Source of the DNA: SG8-41 sp963802355
GTDB taxonomy: Bacteria > Pseudomonadota > Gammaproteobacteria > Burkholderiales > SG8-41
DNA: 64,000 nucleotides
Assembly: GCA_963802355.1 (NCBI GenBank)
Contig: CAWDIV010000036.1
Location: 682,001 to 746,000 of the forward strand
Direction of reading: 5' to 3'
A program made the position numbers and the translations under genes. Below, piece by piece: positions 1-7,086 of this stretch. Within the stretch, counting starts at the first letter, position 1. Each line of letters opens with the position of its first letter. A model generated the notes under the pieces. That model was given only the letters and a program-made list of their open reading frames with translations, was not told the DNA's origin and searched no databases.

Positions 1-47
1 CGCTTGCGACGCCCACCGCGGTCCACGAAACCAGAGCTATCGGGCTT

Positions 48-67
48 TATGCGCGCTGGCGCACGGA
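48..67. promoter_or_regulatory. Shared palindromic motif, copy A
   Basis: The sequence follows the pattern TATGYRCGCYGNCGMACNGA and contains an imperfect inverted repeat (TGCGCG, four bases, CGCACG). Three further copies lie at 1248-1267, 4942-4961 and 5021-5040. This copy starts about 110 bases upstream of the start of a 24-residue membrane peptide. The binding factor is unknown, so its role as an operator is an inference from recurrence and position. Confidence 0.5.
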
Positions 68-157
68 ACGTCCGCGCCGAGAAGGGTAGAGTGGATATTG
101 ATGTGTAGTGAATCGCTCTACGCGATTCATCCTTTAACCCACGCGAAAGGTAATCTC

Positions 158-232
158 ATGAACAGCATCGTCTACATTGTCGGCCTAATCGTCATCATCC
201 TCTTTATCTTGGGGTTTTTCGGCCTGCGCTAA
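158..232 (+). CDS. 24-residue single-pass membrane peptide
   Basis: A complete small frame encodes a peptide that starts MNSIVYIVGLIV and ends FFGLR. Nearly all of it is one hydrophobic helix with a terminal arginine, so it should sit in the inner membrane. A GAAAGG ribosome-binding site lies about 7 bases before the ATG. The leader carries an 8-bp hairpin at 109-129 and motif copy A at 48-67. Peptides of this type occur beside stress-response envelope genes in proteobacteria, but no function is known. The start, stop and ribosome-binding site are clear; expression is inferred. Confidence 0.6.
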   Translation: MNSIVYIVGLIVIILFILGFFGLR

Positions 233-310
233 GCGTCAAGAGTGAGATGCAACTTTGACCGGCCCCGCCCGGTCTGTAGCTCATAGACCAGAAAAGGCGG
301 GAAAGCGACC

Positions 311-1153
311 ATGGACCTAAATAACCAGCGGGCCAGCGGCAACGTCGAGGATCGGCGGGGGATGGGCATGGTCGGGGGCGGGCTGGGCGTCGGCGGAATC
401 GTGATCGCCCTCATCGCCTACTTCCTCGGCTTCGACCCCGGCGCCGTGGTGAACGTGGCCGAGCAGGTCGTACCGCAGCGCGAAACGCGCGAGGCGCCCA
501 AGGGCGCGCCCGCGGACGAGATGGGGCGGTTCGTCTCCAAGATCCTCGGCAGCACCGAGGACGTCTGGGGCAAGATCTTCCAGCAGTCGAACAGCCAGTA
601 CCGGCCCCCGACGCTGGTCCTCTATGACGGGCAAGTGCGCTCGGCCTGCGGCATGGGGCAAGCGGCCATGGGCCCCTTCTACTGTCCCGGCGACGAGAAG
701 CTCTACATCGACCTCGCGTTCTTCCGCGATCTGCAAACACGCTTCCGCGCCCCGGGCGATTTCGCCCAGGCCTACGTGATCGCCCACGAGGTGGGCCACC
801 ACGTGCAGAAGCTCACCGGCACCTTCCAGAAGATGGAAGCGGCGCGCGGGCGCGTCTCCCAGGCCGAATACAACCAAACTTCGGTGCGCATGGAGCTGCA
901 GGCCGACTGCTACGCGGGCGTGTGGGGACACCACGCGGGCACCATGAATCAGCTGGACGCCGGCGACATCGCCGAAGCGCTCAACGCCGCGACGGCGATC
1001 GGAGACGACCGCCTGCAGAAGCAGACGCAGGGCCGCGTGGTGCCCGAGTCGTTCACCCACGGCTCATCGGAGCAGCGCGTGCGCTGGTTCAAGCGTGGCA
1101 TGGACTCGGGCCGCCCGAAGGACTGCGACACGTTCTCGACCAGTTCGCTTTGA
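311..1153 (+). CDS. ypfJ: YpfJ-type neutral zinc metallopeptidase
   Basis: The 280-residue product has the normal length for the putative neutral zinc metallopeptidase family (YpfJ). An N-terminal segment rich in Gly and Arg is followed by one transmembrane helix at roughly residues 24-42, which anchors the protein with the catalytic part probably in the periplasm. The zinc motif HEVGHH is at residues 159-164, and ELQADCYAG further on supplies the third ligand region expected in this family. The ATG follows a GGCGGGAAAG stretch. The physiological substrate of YpfJ proteins is not established. A strong intrinsic terminator follows, so the gene is probably monocistronic. Confidence 0.9.
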   Translation: MDLNNQRASGNVEDRRGMGMVGGGLGVGGIVIALIAYFLGFDPGAVVNVAEQVVPQRETREAPKGAPADEMGRFVSKILGSTEDVWGKIFQQSNSQYRPPTLVLYDGQVRSACGMGQAAMGPFYCPGDEKLYIDLAFFRDLQTRFRAPGDFAQAYVIAHEVGHHVQKLTGTFQKMEAARGRVSQAEYNQTSVRMELQADCYAGVWGHHAGTMNQLDAGDIAEALNAATAIGDDRLQKQTQGRVVPESFTHGSSEQRVRWFKRGMDSGRPKDCDTFSTSSL

Positions 1154-1168
1154 GGGTGCCCCCAAAAG

Positions 1169-1200
1169 CAAAACGCCCCGGTCGAAGCCGGGGCGTTTTT
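1169..1200 (+). terminator. Intrinsic terminator after ypfJ
   Basis: The perfect stem AACGCCCCGG / CCGGGGCGTT with a 6-base loop is followed by a run of T. It begins 16 bases after the ypfJ stop. Confidence 0.9.
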
Positions 1201-1247
1201 GCTTTGGTACCTTGATGCGGCTCACGCAAGACAAAACTTTTCCACGG

Positions 1248-1267
1248 TATGTACGCTGTCGCACCGA
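1248..1267. promoter_or_regulatory. Shared palindromic motif, copy B
   Basis: TATGTACGCTG followed by TCGCACCGA, about 70 bases upstream of the MlaC-like gene. It matches copy D (5021-5040) at 17 of 20 positions and has the same TGTACG-N4-CG arm arrangement. Confidence 0.5.
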
Positions 1268-1336
1268 CCCCTATGAGCGGCTGGCAGATAATAGTCGCAA
1301 GGATCGTCGAGAGTTACTGAAACGAGATCGACCTCA

Positions 1337-2569
1337 ATGCACAAGATATGGGTGGCGGGCGTTGCAGCGTCCATCGGACTTGCCGGGTGGACAAATCCGG
1401 CGGTTGCGGATTTGTTCTCCGCAAAGGGCCCTGTCATTGCGATACTGGCCGATGATCTGTTCCTGGGTGAAGCAGAAGGCCATCTCAGTGGAGCAGGAAC
1501 ACTCGCTATACGGTCGCAAAAGAACTCTGCTGTTTCCTGCCGCGGTCAGTTCACCTCCAGCGCTGCACTCGGCGGTTCAGGACAACTGCAATGCAGTGAC
1601 GGCGCCGCCGCAACATTTCATTTTCAGCGTCTGAGCATGAGGCGCGGGCACGGTGCCGGCAGCTTCAGTCGAGGCTCGATGAGCTTTACATACGGGCTCA
1701 CCGCTCTCGAATCCGAGTCCTATTTGAAATTGCCTACGGGCAAGAAGCTCGCGCACAGCGGAAACAAGCTGGAGCTGGTCGACATCTCGCCACAGGCGGT
1801 CGCGCCGGCGAAGTCAGCGGTCGCGGTGGCACAGGCGGTTGCGCCGGTACAGGCGGTCGCGCCGGCGAAGTCAGCAATCGCGGTGGCACAGGTGGTCGCG
1901 CCGATACAGGCCGTCGCGCCGAGCGTACCGCCAAAATCGCTTCCGGGCGGAGAGCCGTGGCAGAGCGAAAAAAAGCTGGAGCCGGTCGACATCCCGGCGG
2001 CGCAGGACATCGCCCCGGACGCGCTGCTGAATGCGGTCACTTCGGAGGTGATCGCCATCATCAAGCAGGACAGGGACATCCAGGCCGGTAACCCCGCGAA
2101 GGTCGCCGAGCTCGTCGAAACCCGGATCCTGCCGCACTTCGACTTCACCCGGATGACGCAGATCGCCATGGGGCGCAACTGGCGCCTGGCTACAGCCGAG
2201 CAACAGAAGGCGCTCACCTTGGAGTTCAAAACGCTGCTGGTGCGCACCTATTCCATCGCGCTGTCGAGCTATCGCGACCACGTGATCGAGTACAAGCCGT
2301 TGCGCGCGGCGCCGGGCGCTACCGAGGTCACGGTCAAGTCCGAAGTGAAGCAGCCCGGGACGGAACGACTGACCATCGACTACGACATGGAGAAGACTCC
2401 CGCGGGGTGGAAGGTCTACGACATCAAGATCGCCGGCATAAGCCTGGTCACAACTTACCGCGAAACCTTTGCGAGCAGAGTTCGCGATGGCGGTATTGAG
2501 GGTCTCATCAAGTCGCTCTCGGACAAGAACCGACAGGGCGGATTCAAGACGGTGAACAGCGAACGGTAA
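1337..2569 (+). CDS. MlaC-like periplasmic lipid-binding protein with extra N-terminal domain
   Basis: The 410-residue protein begins with a cleavable signal peptide (about residues 1-24, ending PAVA). Residues 25-130 form a domain I do not recognise, with two Cys in a SCRGQF...LQCSDG pattern. An Ala/Pro/Val hinge with two 19-residue repeats follows (about 150-195). Residues 225-400 match the MlaC/Ttg2D phospholipid-shuttle family, including the LETRILPHFDFTRMTQIAMG-type region and the VYDIKIAGISLV-type region. Stand-alone MlaC is about 210 residues, so this is a fusion of nearly twice that size. No mlaABDEF genes are nearby. It probably binds lipid in the periplasm, but its partner is unknown. 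Confidence 0.75.
   Translation: MHKIWVAGVAASIGLAGWTNPAVADLFSAKGPVIAILADDLFLGEAEGHLSGAGTLAIRSQKNSAVSCRGQFTSSAALGGSGQLQCSDGAAATFHFQRLSMRRGHGAGSFSRGSMSFTYGLTALESESYLKLPTGKKLAHSGNKLELVDISPQAVAPAKSAVAVAQAVAPVQAVAPAKSAIAVAQVVAPIQAVAPSVPPKSLPGGEPWQSEKKLEPVDIPAAQDIAPDALLNAVTSEVIAIIKQDRDIQAGNPAKVAELVETRILPHFDFTRMTQIAMGRNWRLATAEQQKALTLEFKTLLVRTYSIALSSYRDHVIEYKPLRAAPGATEVTVKSEVKQPGTERLTIDYDMEKTPAGWKVYDIKIAGISLVTTYRETFASRVRDGGIEGLIKSLSDKNRQGGFKTVNSER
1801..1925 (+). repeat. 57-bp in-frame tandem repeat in the MlaC-like hinge
   Basis: The segment CGCGCCGGCGAAGTCAGC recurs at 1801 and 1858. The 57-bp period encodes 19 residues of an Ala/Val/Pro-rich hinge. The second copy is slightly diverged and a partial third follows. 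Confidence 0.8.
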
Positions 2570-2620
2570 CAGTAGGCGCGATCCGGACAACCTGCCGGAG
2601 CGAAAACAAAGGAGACAGCG

Positions 2621-2989
2621 ATGATGAAACAGACGGTGGATGAATTCAATCGGGCCAAAGGCAAGATAGTCGGCGATCTCAAGACGGTCATCACCGATAG
2701 CGAAGATCTACTCAAGGCCGCCGCGGCCGTATCCGGCGACGGCTTCGCAGTAGCGCGGTCGAAATTCGAGGAGAAATTAGGGGGCGCCAGGGCGAGACTG
2801 GCAGACGCATCCCGGGCAGCCGTCGGAACAGCCAGGGAAACGGCTGCCGCGGCTGACGATTACGTGCACGCCAGTCCGTGGACTGCGATCGGTATCGCCG
2901 CCGCGGCCGGCATGTTAATCGGCTTTCTGGCCGCAACGCGCCCATCCCTTTCGCGCGGCTCTTCACATGACTCAGAGGATTTGTCATGA
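2621..2989 (+). CDS. DUF883 family protein (YqjD/ElaB-like)
   Basis: The 122-residue protein is a long amphipathic, Ala/Lys/Glu-rich helical stretch (residues 1-85) followed by a C-terminal transmembrane helix with the glycine-rich motif SPWTAIGIAAAAGMLIGFL. This is the DUF883 arrangement; in E. coli YqjD and ElaB anchor to the inner membrane and associate with stationary-phase ribosomes. An AAAGGAGACAGCG ribosome-binding site precedes the tandem ATG codons. The stop overlaps the next start as ATGA, so it is translationally coupled to the glycine-zipper lipoprotein downstream. Confidence 0.85.
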   Translation: MMKQTVDEFNRAKGKIVGDLKTVITDSEDLLKAAAAVSGDGFAVARSKFEEKLGGARARLADASRAAVGTARETAAAADDYVHASPWTAIGIAAAAGMLIGFLAATRPSLSRGSSHDSEDLS

Positions 2990-3477
2990 CTACGATGAAT
3001 AGATTCGGCTCAGTGCTTGGAATCGTCGCTGTCCTCATGTTCGGTGCGTGCGGAACCATGAACGATCCCTTCAATACTTCCGGCTCGGAGACCGCTTACC
3101 CGGGAACCGTCAACCCAGGAAGCGCTTACTCGGGATATGGCGTGGTGGACTCCATTGAACGCGTAAGCCAAGGCAATACGGGCATTGGTGGCAGCGGCAT
3201 AGGCGTGGGCACCATCGTCGGCGCCGTAGTCGGGGGTCTCCTTGGACACCAGGTAGGGAGCGGAACCGGCCAAACAGTGGCGACGGTCGCCGGCGCCGCG
3301 GGCGGCGCTTATGTCGGCCACGAGCTGGAAAACCGGCAACAACGCACGGCAGATACCTACAAATTTACCATTCGTATGAACAATGGGTCCTATCAGACGC
3401 TGATGCAAGACACGGACACCGGCTTCAGGCCGGGCGATCGGGTGCGAGTTGAAAACGGCTACCTGCAACGGTATTGA
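2986..3477 (+). CDS. Glycine-zipper 2TM outer-membrane lipoprotein
   Basis: The 163-residue protein has a lipoprotein signal ending LMFGAC, so Cys22 should be acylated. The centre carries a glycine-zipper segment (GIGVGTIVGAVVGGLLGHQVG) typical of the SlyB/PcpY-like 2TM family, followed by a short C-terminal beta domain ending DRVRVENGYLQRY. It overlaps the DUF883 gene by 4 bases. Such lipoproteins support outer-membrane integrity under stress, and the neighbouring genes fit that theme. The family call is firm; the exact role is inferred. Confidence 0.85.
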   Translation: MTTMNRFGSVLGIVAVLMFGACGTMNDPFNTSGSETAYPGTVNPGSAYSGYGVVDSIERVSQGNTGIGGSGIGVGTIVGAVVGGLLGHQVGSGTGQTVATVAGAAGGAYVGHELENRQQRTADTYKFTIRMNNGSYQTLMQDTDTGFRPGDRVRVENGYLQRY

Positions 3478-3496
3478 ATCCCCTTGCAGTCGTAAC

Positions 3497-3692
3497 ATGG
3501 AAACGCAAGCCTACAAGTCCTCGTATTTCGACCGCGCCGGAACGGCGCGCGGGGTAGTGACGTTGTTGATCACTGGCATCTCGGTGGTCCTGTTCAGGTA
3601 CTGCCGGCATTGCGCGCATGATGGGTTGGGGCCCGAATTCGACCGACGATTCCGGCGACATCCTCGCGCTCGATCAGACGGCCTCTGTGTGA
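3497..3692 (+). pseudogene. Small membrane protein interrupted by a +1 frameshift
   Basis: Two frames join to a plausible protein of about 64 residues. Frame one starts METQAYKSSYFDRAG, continues through the hydrophobic stretch GVVTLLITGISVVLF, and loses sense after about position 3598. The next frame picks up at 3600 with TAGIARMMGWGPN and ends DQTASV at a TGA at 3690-3692. Removing one base near 3598-3599 restores a single frame. The gene fits the surrounding set of small envelope proteins. It is either a recent lesion or an assembly error; the function is unknown. Confidence 0.55.
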
Positions 3693-3705
3693 AGCCGTCG
3701 AACCG

Positions 3706-4911
3706 ATGAATCCCGCCGCACTGCTTGGCGCGGAGACCGTGACTTCGCCCCATAGCCCAGCGGATAAGGCCGTGTCCGAGGCAACTGTCCCGGCCGTGGA
3801 TTCCGCGCCGGTCGCAGTCCGCGCGCTCCGCTACGCGCGCATGGGTGTGGCGGTCGGCGTACTGGCGGTCATCGCGCTCGTTGCCGCGCTGTATCTGGCG
3901 CGCGCCTTCGTCGTGCCCTTGCTGATCGGCATCCTCTTGAGCTACGCGCTGCACCCGATCGTCGACTGGCTGAAGGCGTGTCACGTTCCGCGCCCCGCGG
4001 CGGCGGCATTGGTGCTGGCCGTGCTCGTCGGCGGGTTATCCTGGGTCGCATTTTCCGTGAGCGACGATGCCACGGCGATGATCGAAAAGCTTCCGGAGGC
4101 CGCGCGCAAGCTGCGGCAGAACCTGAGCGTCGCGCGCACCAGCGGCCCGACGGCGCTGCAGAACATGCAGGAAGCCGCCAAAGAGCTCGAGGGCGCTGCC
4201 ACCGACGCGGGAGCGAAGCCGGGATCGCGGCGCGTGGTCACCGCCCGGACGTCCGAGCCCACCACCTGGTTGCACGACTACGCGCTCGCACAGTCGGCGC
4301 TGCTGTTTGCGATTATCGGCCAGGCGCCGATCGTCTTGCTGCTCACCTATTTCCTGCTGGCCTCGGGCGAGCACTTCCGCCGTAAGCTGGTAGGCTTCGT
4401 CGGGCCGTCGCTATCGCGCAAGAAAGACGCTGTGCGGATACTCGAGGAGATCGACGCGCAGATTCAGCGCTATCTGCTCGCCATTCTCGTTTCGAACTTC
4501 TTGGTCGGTCTTAGTACCTGGCTCGCGTTCGAGGCGCTCGGGATGGAGCAGGCAGGAGTGTGGGGCGTCGCCGCCGGTGTGCTCCACTTTATCCCCTACC
4601 TGGGCCCGGTGTTGATCGCGCTTGCCAGCGGCATGGCCGGCTTTTTACAGTTCGGCTCGCTGCTTGGTGCGCTCGCGGTAGCGGGTGTGTCGCTCCTGGT
4701 GGCGGGTATCGTCGGGTTCTGGTTCACGAACTGGCTGCAAAGCCGTTTTGCGGGCGTGAACGCCGCGGTTCTGTTCATCGCTTTGCTGTTCTTCGGCTGG
4801 CTGTGGGGCATCTGGGGGCTGTTGCTCGGCGCGCCGCTGGTGGCTATCGTCAAGGTCATTTGCGATCGCGTCGAATCGCTCAAGCCCGCCGGCGAACTGC
4901 TTGGACGCTGA
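3706..4911 (+). CDS. AI-2E family transporter (PerM/TqsA-like permease)
   Basis: The 401-residue polytopic membrane protein has about eight hydrophobic segments: two near residues 45-85, one near 100-120, then a cytoplasmic or periplasmic loop (about 125-195) and a C-terminal cluster from 205 onward. The phrases FIPYLGPVLIALASGM and FAGVNAAVLFIALLFFGWLWGIWGLLLGAPL match the conserved C-terminal signature of the AI-2E transporter family. Members export small molecules or act in ion antiport, and the substrate cannot be read from sequence. The N-terminal 30 residues are poorly conserved, so the precise start is uncertain. Confidence 0.85.
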   Translation: MNPAALLGAETVTSPHSPADKAVSEATVPAVDSAPVAVRALRYARMGVAVGVLAVIALVAALYLARAFVVPLLIGILLSYALHPIVDWLKACHVPRPAAAALVLAVLVGGLSWVAFSVSDDATAMIEKLPEAARKLRQNLSVARTSGPTALQNMQEAAKELEGAATDAGAKPGSRRVVTARTSEPTTWLHDYALAQSALLFAIIGQAPIVLLLTYFLLASGEHFRRKLVGFVGPSLSRKKDAVRILEEIDAQIQRYLLAILVSNFLVGLSTWLAFEALGMEQAGVWGVAAGVLHFIPYLGPVLIALASGMAGFLQFGSLLGALAVAGVSLLVAGIVGFWFTNWLQSRFAGVNAAVLFIALLFFGWLWGIWGLLLGAPLVAIVKVICDRVESLKPAGELLGR

Positions 4912-4941
4912 CAACGGATATCGGCAAATTTGCCCTGTCCC

Positions 4942-4961
4942 TATGCGCGCCGGCGCACAGA
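4942..4961. promoter_or_regulatory. Shared palindromic motif, copy C
   Basis: TATGCGCGCCGGCGCACAGA. The core TGCGCGCCGGCGCACA is close to a perfect palindrome. It lies in the gap before the small membrane protein and entericidin pair, 79 bases from copy D. Confidence 0.5.
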
Positions 4962-5020
4962 GAAGATCCTGGGGAGAGGGTGATAATTATCGCAATGATG
5001 GAGTGTGAATAGTTCAGTCG

Positions 5021-5040
5021 TATGTACGCTGACGAACAGA
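5021..5040. promoter_or_regulatory. Shared palindromic motif, copy D
   Basis: TATGTACGCTGACGAACAGA with arms TGTACG and CGAACA around CTGA. It ends 123 bases before the start at 5164. With copy C it forms a double site. Confidence 0.5.
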
Positions 5041-5163
5041 GCATTCCGGCGGCATAGGGGACAATTGCTTCAACGGCGACCGGGTCAAGTCATCACATCT
5101 ACGGCGTGATCCAGTCGATCGCCTGACATCCGACTAACGCAAACGAAGTAAAGGATACTTGCC

Positions 5164-5313
5164 ATGCTATATACCATCGCTGTTGTTCTCATCATCTTGT
5201 GGCTCCTGGGGTTGGTTTCCTCCTACACCATCGGCGGCCTCATACACGTTCTACTGGTGATCGCACTCGTGGTCATCTTGCTCGGAGTCATCGGCGGACG
5301 AAGGTCCCTGTAA
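5164..5313 (+). CDS. Lmo0937-type small membrane protein
   Basis: The 49-residue protein begins MLYTIAVVLIILWLLG, has a short Ser/Tyr/Thr turn, a second hydrophobic helix and a GGRRSL tail. This two-helix layout matches the lmo0937 family (DUF5670), a widespread small membrane protein often found in stress regulons. The ribosome-binding site AAAGGATACTTGCC precedes the ATG. It sits 37 bases before the entericidin gene, so the two are probably co-transcribed from the region with motif copies C and D. The molecular function is unknown. Confidence 0.8.
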   Translation: MLYTIAVVLIILWLLGLVSSYTIGGLIHVLLVIALVVILLGVIGGRRSL

Positions 5314-5350
5314 CCAGTTTTACATTTCATATCTGAAAAGGAGATACACC

Positions 5351-5485
5351 ATGTTTAAGAGAATCCTCGCGACACTGATGTTGTTGGGCATGTTGGGCAC
5401 GATCGCAGGCTGCAACACGATGCACGGCTTCGGGCAGGATGTCGAACGCGGTGGGGAAAAGATCCAGGACAAGGCGGCACGCTAA
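5351..5485 (+). CDS. Entericidin A/B family lipoprotein
   Basis: The 44-residue product is MFKRILATLMLLGMLGTIAG followed by Cys21 and a short tail containing GQDVERGGEKIQDKA. The lipobox TIAGC and the DVxxxGxxI-type tail are the hallmarks of the entericidin family, small membrane lipoproteins linked to stationary-phase and osmotic stress in enterobacteria. The AAAAGGAGATACACC ribosome-binding site is strong. Its stop is followed at once by the ribosome-binding site of the next gene, so the three genes probably form one operon. Confidence 0.85.
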   Translation: MFKRILATLMLLGMLGTIAGCNTMHGFGQDVERGGEKIQDKAAR

Positions 5486-5498
5486 AAGGAGAAACGCA

Positions 5499-5912
5499 GT
5501 GTCCGCAAGCTCCATGGGAATAATACCCACAACTGACGTACCAGCGACCGATGAAGTGATCGACGCGATTGCCGACATCGAAATGAAGCGGCGGGAAACG
5601 GAGAAGACAGCCGGTTTCGCAATGTCATGCAGCTCGGCGCTTCACCGGTTGAACGAGCTCCTCGCCCATGAGACGGAAGCACTGCGGCTGCGCGGCCTGG
5701 ATGTCGGGCAGCCGCAGAACGTCGAAGCCGTGAAAATGGAGATTGGAAGGGTGAAGGCATTGGCGGGTGCCACGGGCAAGAATTCGTTCCCCGGCGCCGG
5801 GCGCACCGGGCAGGGGCAAGCGGCCGGGCAGCAGCGATCCTGGCAGAATGCGCCGCGTAATCCCTCCAGCAGCGTACCCTTTACGGAGGAGCATGACACG
5901 CTGCAGGCGTGA
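5499..5912 (+). CDS. Hypothetical protein, 137 residues
   Basis: I chose the GTG at 5499 because it follows AAAAGGAGAAACGCA at ideal spacing and avoids overlap with the entericidin gene; an ATG upstream in frame lies inside that gene. The protein starts with a Thr/Asp-rich segment. A helical, charged middle (DIEMKRRETEKTAGFAMSC and HRLNELLAHETEALRLRG) and a Gly/Gln/Ser-rich tail follow. There is no signal peptide or membrane segment. I do not recognise the family. Its context is the small stress operon. Confidence 0.6.
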   Translation: MSASSMGIIPTTDVPATDEVIDAIADIEMKRRETEKTAGFAMSCSSALHRLNELLAHETEALRLRGLDVGQPQNVEAVKMEIGRVKALAGATGKNSFPGAGRTGQGQAAGQQRSWQNAPRNPSSSVPFTEEHDTLQA

Positions 5913-5939
5913 TCTCGTCGCGGGTTCCAAACCGCCGAG

Positions 5940-5991
5940 AAGAGTGTCGGACTTTGTCCCGACGCACTCCTTACGCAAAACCGCCCGCAGG
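5940..5991 (-). repeat. Dispersed hairpin repeat, copy 1
   Basis: The reverse complement of this block matches 25859-25912 with only a few differences, including GCGGTTTTGCGTAAGGAGTG and GTCGGGACAAA. In this copy the internal hairpin (GTCGG / CCGAC) is imperfect. It lies 28 bases after a stop codon, where it may act as a terminator or processing signal. Confidence 0.7.
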
Positions 5992-6129
5992 TAAACGGCA
6001 CAAGGTGAGGCTCGACCCCGTAGTGCCCGGTTCCTGGACCTCACGTCGCGCGCAGCCCGTCGCATTACAGAGTCTGACTCACCCACCGCCAGGGTAAGAT
6101 CCGGAAACCGGTCAGGAGGGCCGACCAGC

Positions 6130-6313
6130 ATGCTGAAGCGCCTGTGGTACTCTGGTGCTGTGGACTTTCCCGCTGTTCGGGTGGAACACCACAGGCGAGT
6201 GGGCGGGCCTGCTCGCCGGAGTGTTCGTGGCGGTGGCGTTATACGGGATCACCGAGTCCGTGCTCTGGCTCATACGCCGACTGCGAGACAAGGAAAGCGC
6301 GGCCCCCGACTGA
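6130..6313 (+). pseudogene. Small membrane protein with a +1 frameshift near its start
   Basis: A very good ribosome-binding site (AGGAGG at 6114-6119) precedes the ATG at 6130, which opens MLKRLW. The frame then becomes arginine rich and non-membrane. Removing one base near 6148 joins it to a frame reading TLVLWTFPLFGWN, then GLLAGVFVAVALYG and SVLWLIRRLRDKESAAPD before a TGA at 6311-6313. The repaired product of about 60 residues has two hydrophobic segments and a positively charged end, as expected for an inner-membrane protein. The function is unknown. Confidence 0.6.
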
Positions 6314-6329
6314 ACCATCCCGTTTTCCG

Positions 6330-6749
6330 TCAGGACTCCTCCTCCTGCTCCGGCTCATCGCTGTCGTCCAGGGGAAGCTCGTCTGCATCGGCCAGCGGCT
6401 CGAGCAGTTCTCCCGACTCCGATTCCACCCTATCTGGGGCAATGTCGCGGTTCGCCCGGGTAGTGTCGCGGCCGGCGGCTGCGCGCTCGCCGGTGCCCTC
6501 GGCGTCGCTGTCGCCGTCGAGCTCGGGGTCGCCCACGTCCGGGCCCGCCGTGGTCCATGGCCCCCGATCTGCCGGCAGCGATCCCTCGGCTATGTCGCGG
6601 CGGGTCTCGCTCTCCGGCCGCAAGCCGGGGCCGCCCAGGATGTCGCTGCCGCTGTCCGATGAATTGCTCGGGCCCAACGCTTCGGTGCCATGGCCTTTAT
6701 CCGTTTCCGATTTTTGCTCGCCGGTGCGGTTGAGAGTGCTCCTCGTCAT
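6330..6749 (-). CDS. Acidic low-complexity hypothetical protein
   Basis: The ATG at 6747-6749 follows GGAGGTTGACC, so I prefer it to the TTG two codons upstream. The 139-residue product is rich in Asp, Glu, Ser, Thr and Gly, has no hydrophobic segment, and contains ALGPSNSSDSGSD and GTGERAAAGRDT. Similar acidic, apparently disordered proteins with these phrases are common, uncharacterised, in betaproteobacteria. It is convergent with the upstream small membrane gene. Whether its stop region acts as a terminator is unclear. Confidence 0.6.
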   Translation of the reverse strand: MTRSTLNRTGEQKSETDKGHGTEALGPSNSSDSGSDILGGPGLRPESETRRDIAEGSLPADRGPWTTAGPDVGDPELDGDSDAEGTGERAAAGRDTTRANRDIAPDRVESESGELLEPLADADELPLDDSDEPEQEEES

Positions 6750-6830
6750 GGTCAACCTCCGAAAGTAAAGCGATCATTCATTACTCAGGAGAGACACGAG
6801 GGGCAGGGCGTGGTTCGAAGGCAATCCGAG

Positions 6831-7079
6831 TCATTCGGAGCGCTTTTTCCCGGAAGCGGTTTGGCTGCTTTTTGGGGCGTCAGTTACTTGCTGGAGTGAT
6901 GCGTTCAGCGCGGTAGCGAGCGCCGCGTCGCCGGTCACCAATGCGCGCCAGGAGAGCTCGTACCCCTTCCGCCTGCCTTTCGGCACCAGCTTGAAACCGT
7001 CCGGCGTGATGGTGAGCGTGTAATCGTCGCCGGCTATGGCGACTTCCCGCTTGAGCGGAGAACGCAGCTTGGTGGTCAA
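6831..7079 (-). CDS. Small hypothetical protein, 82 residues
   Basis: The frame begins at a TTG 7 bases after the stop of the DUF2934/DUF3606 gene, which implies an operon. The N-terminal half has the beta-strand pattern REVAIAGDDYTLTITPDGFKLVPKGRRKGYELSW. The C-terminal half is helical with a basic end (SGKKRSE). No family name can be given with confidence. The start is weakly supported because there is no clear ribosome-binding site, so translational coupling is likely. Confidence 0.6.
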   Translation of the reverse strand: MTTKLRSPLKREVAIAGDDYTLTITPDGFKLVPKGRRKGYELSWRALVTGDAALATALNASLQQVTDAPKSSQTASGKKRSE

Positions 7080-7086
7080 GGCATAC

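Noticed and set aside
4560..5012. 150-codon plus-strand frame inside and after the AI-2E permease gene
   Set aside because: It overlaps the permease in another frame, is Arg/Ala-rich and has no ribosome-binding site.
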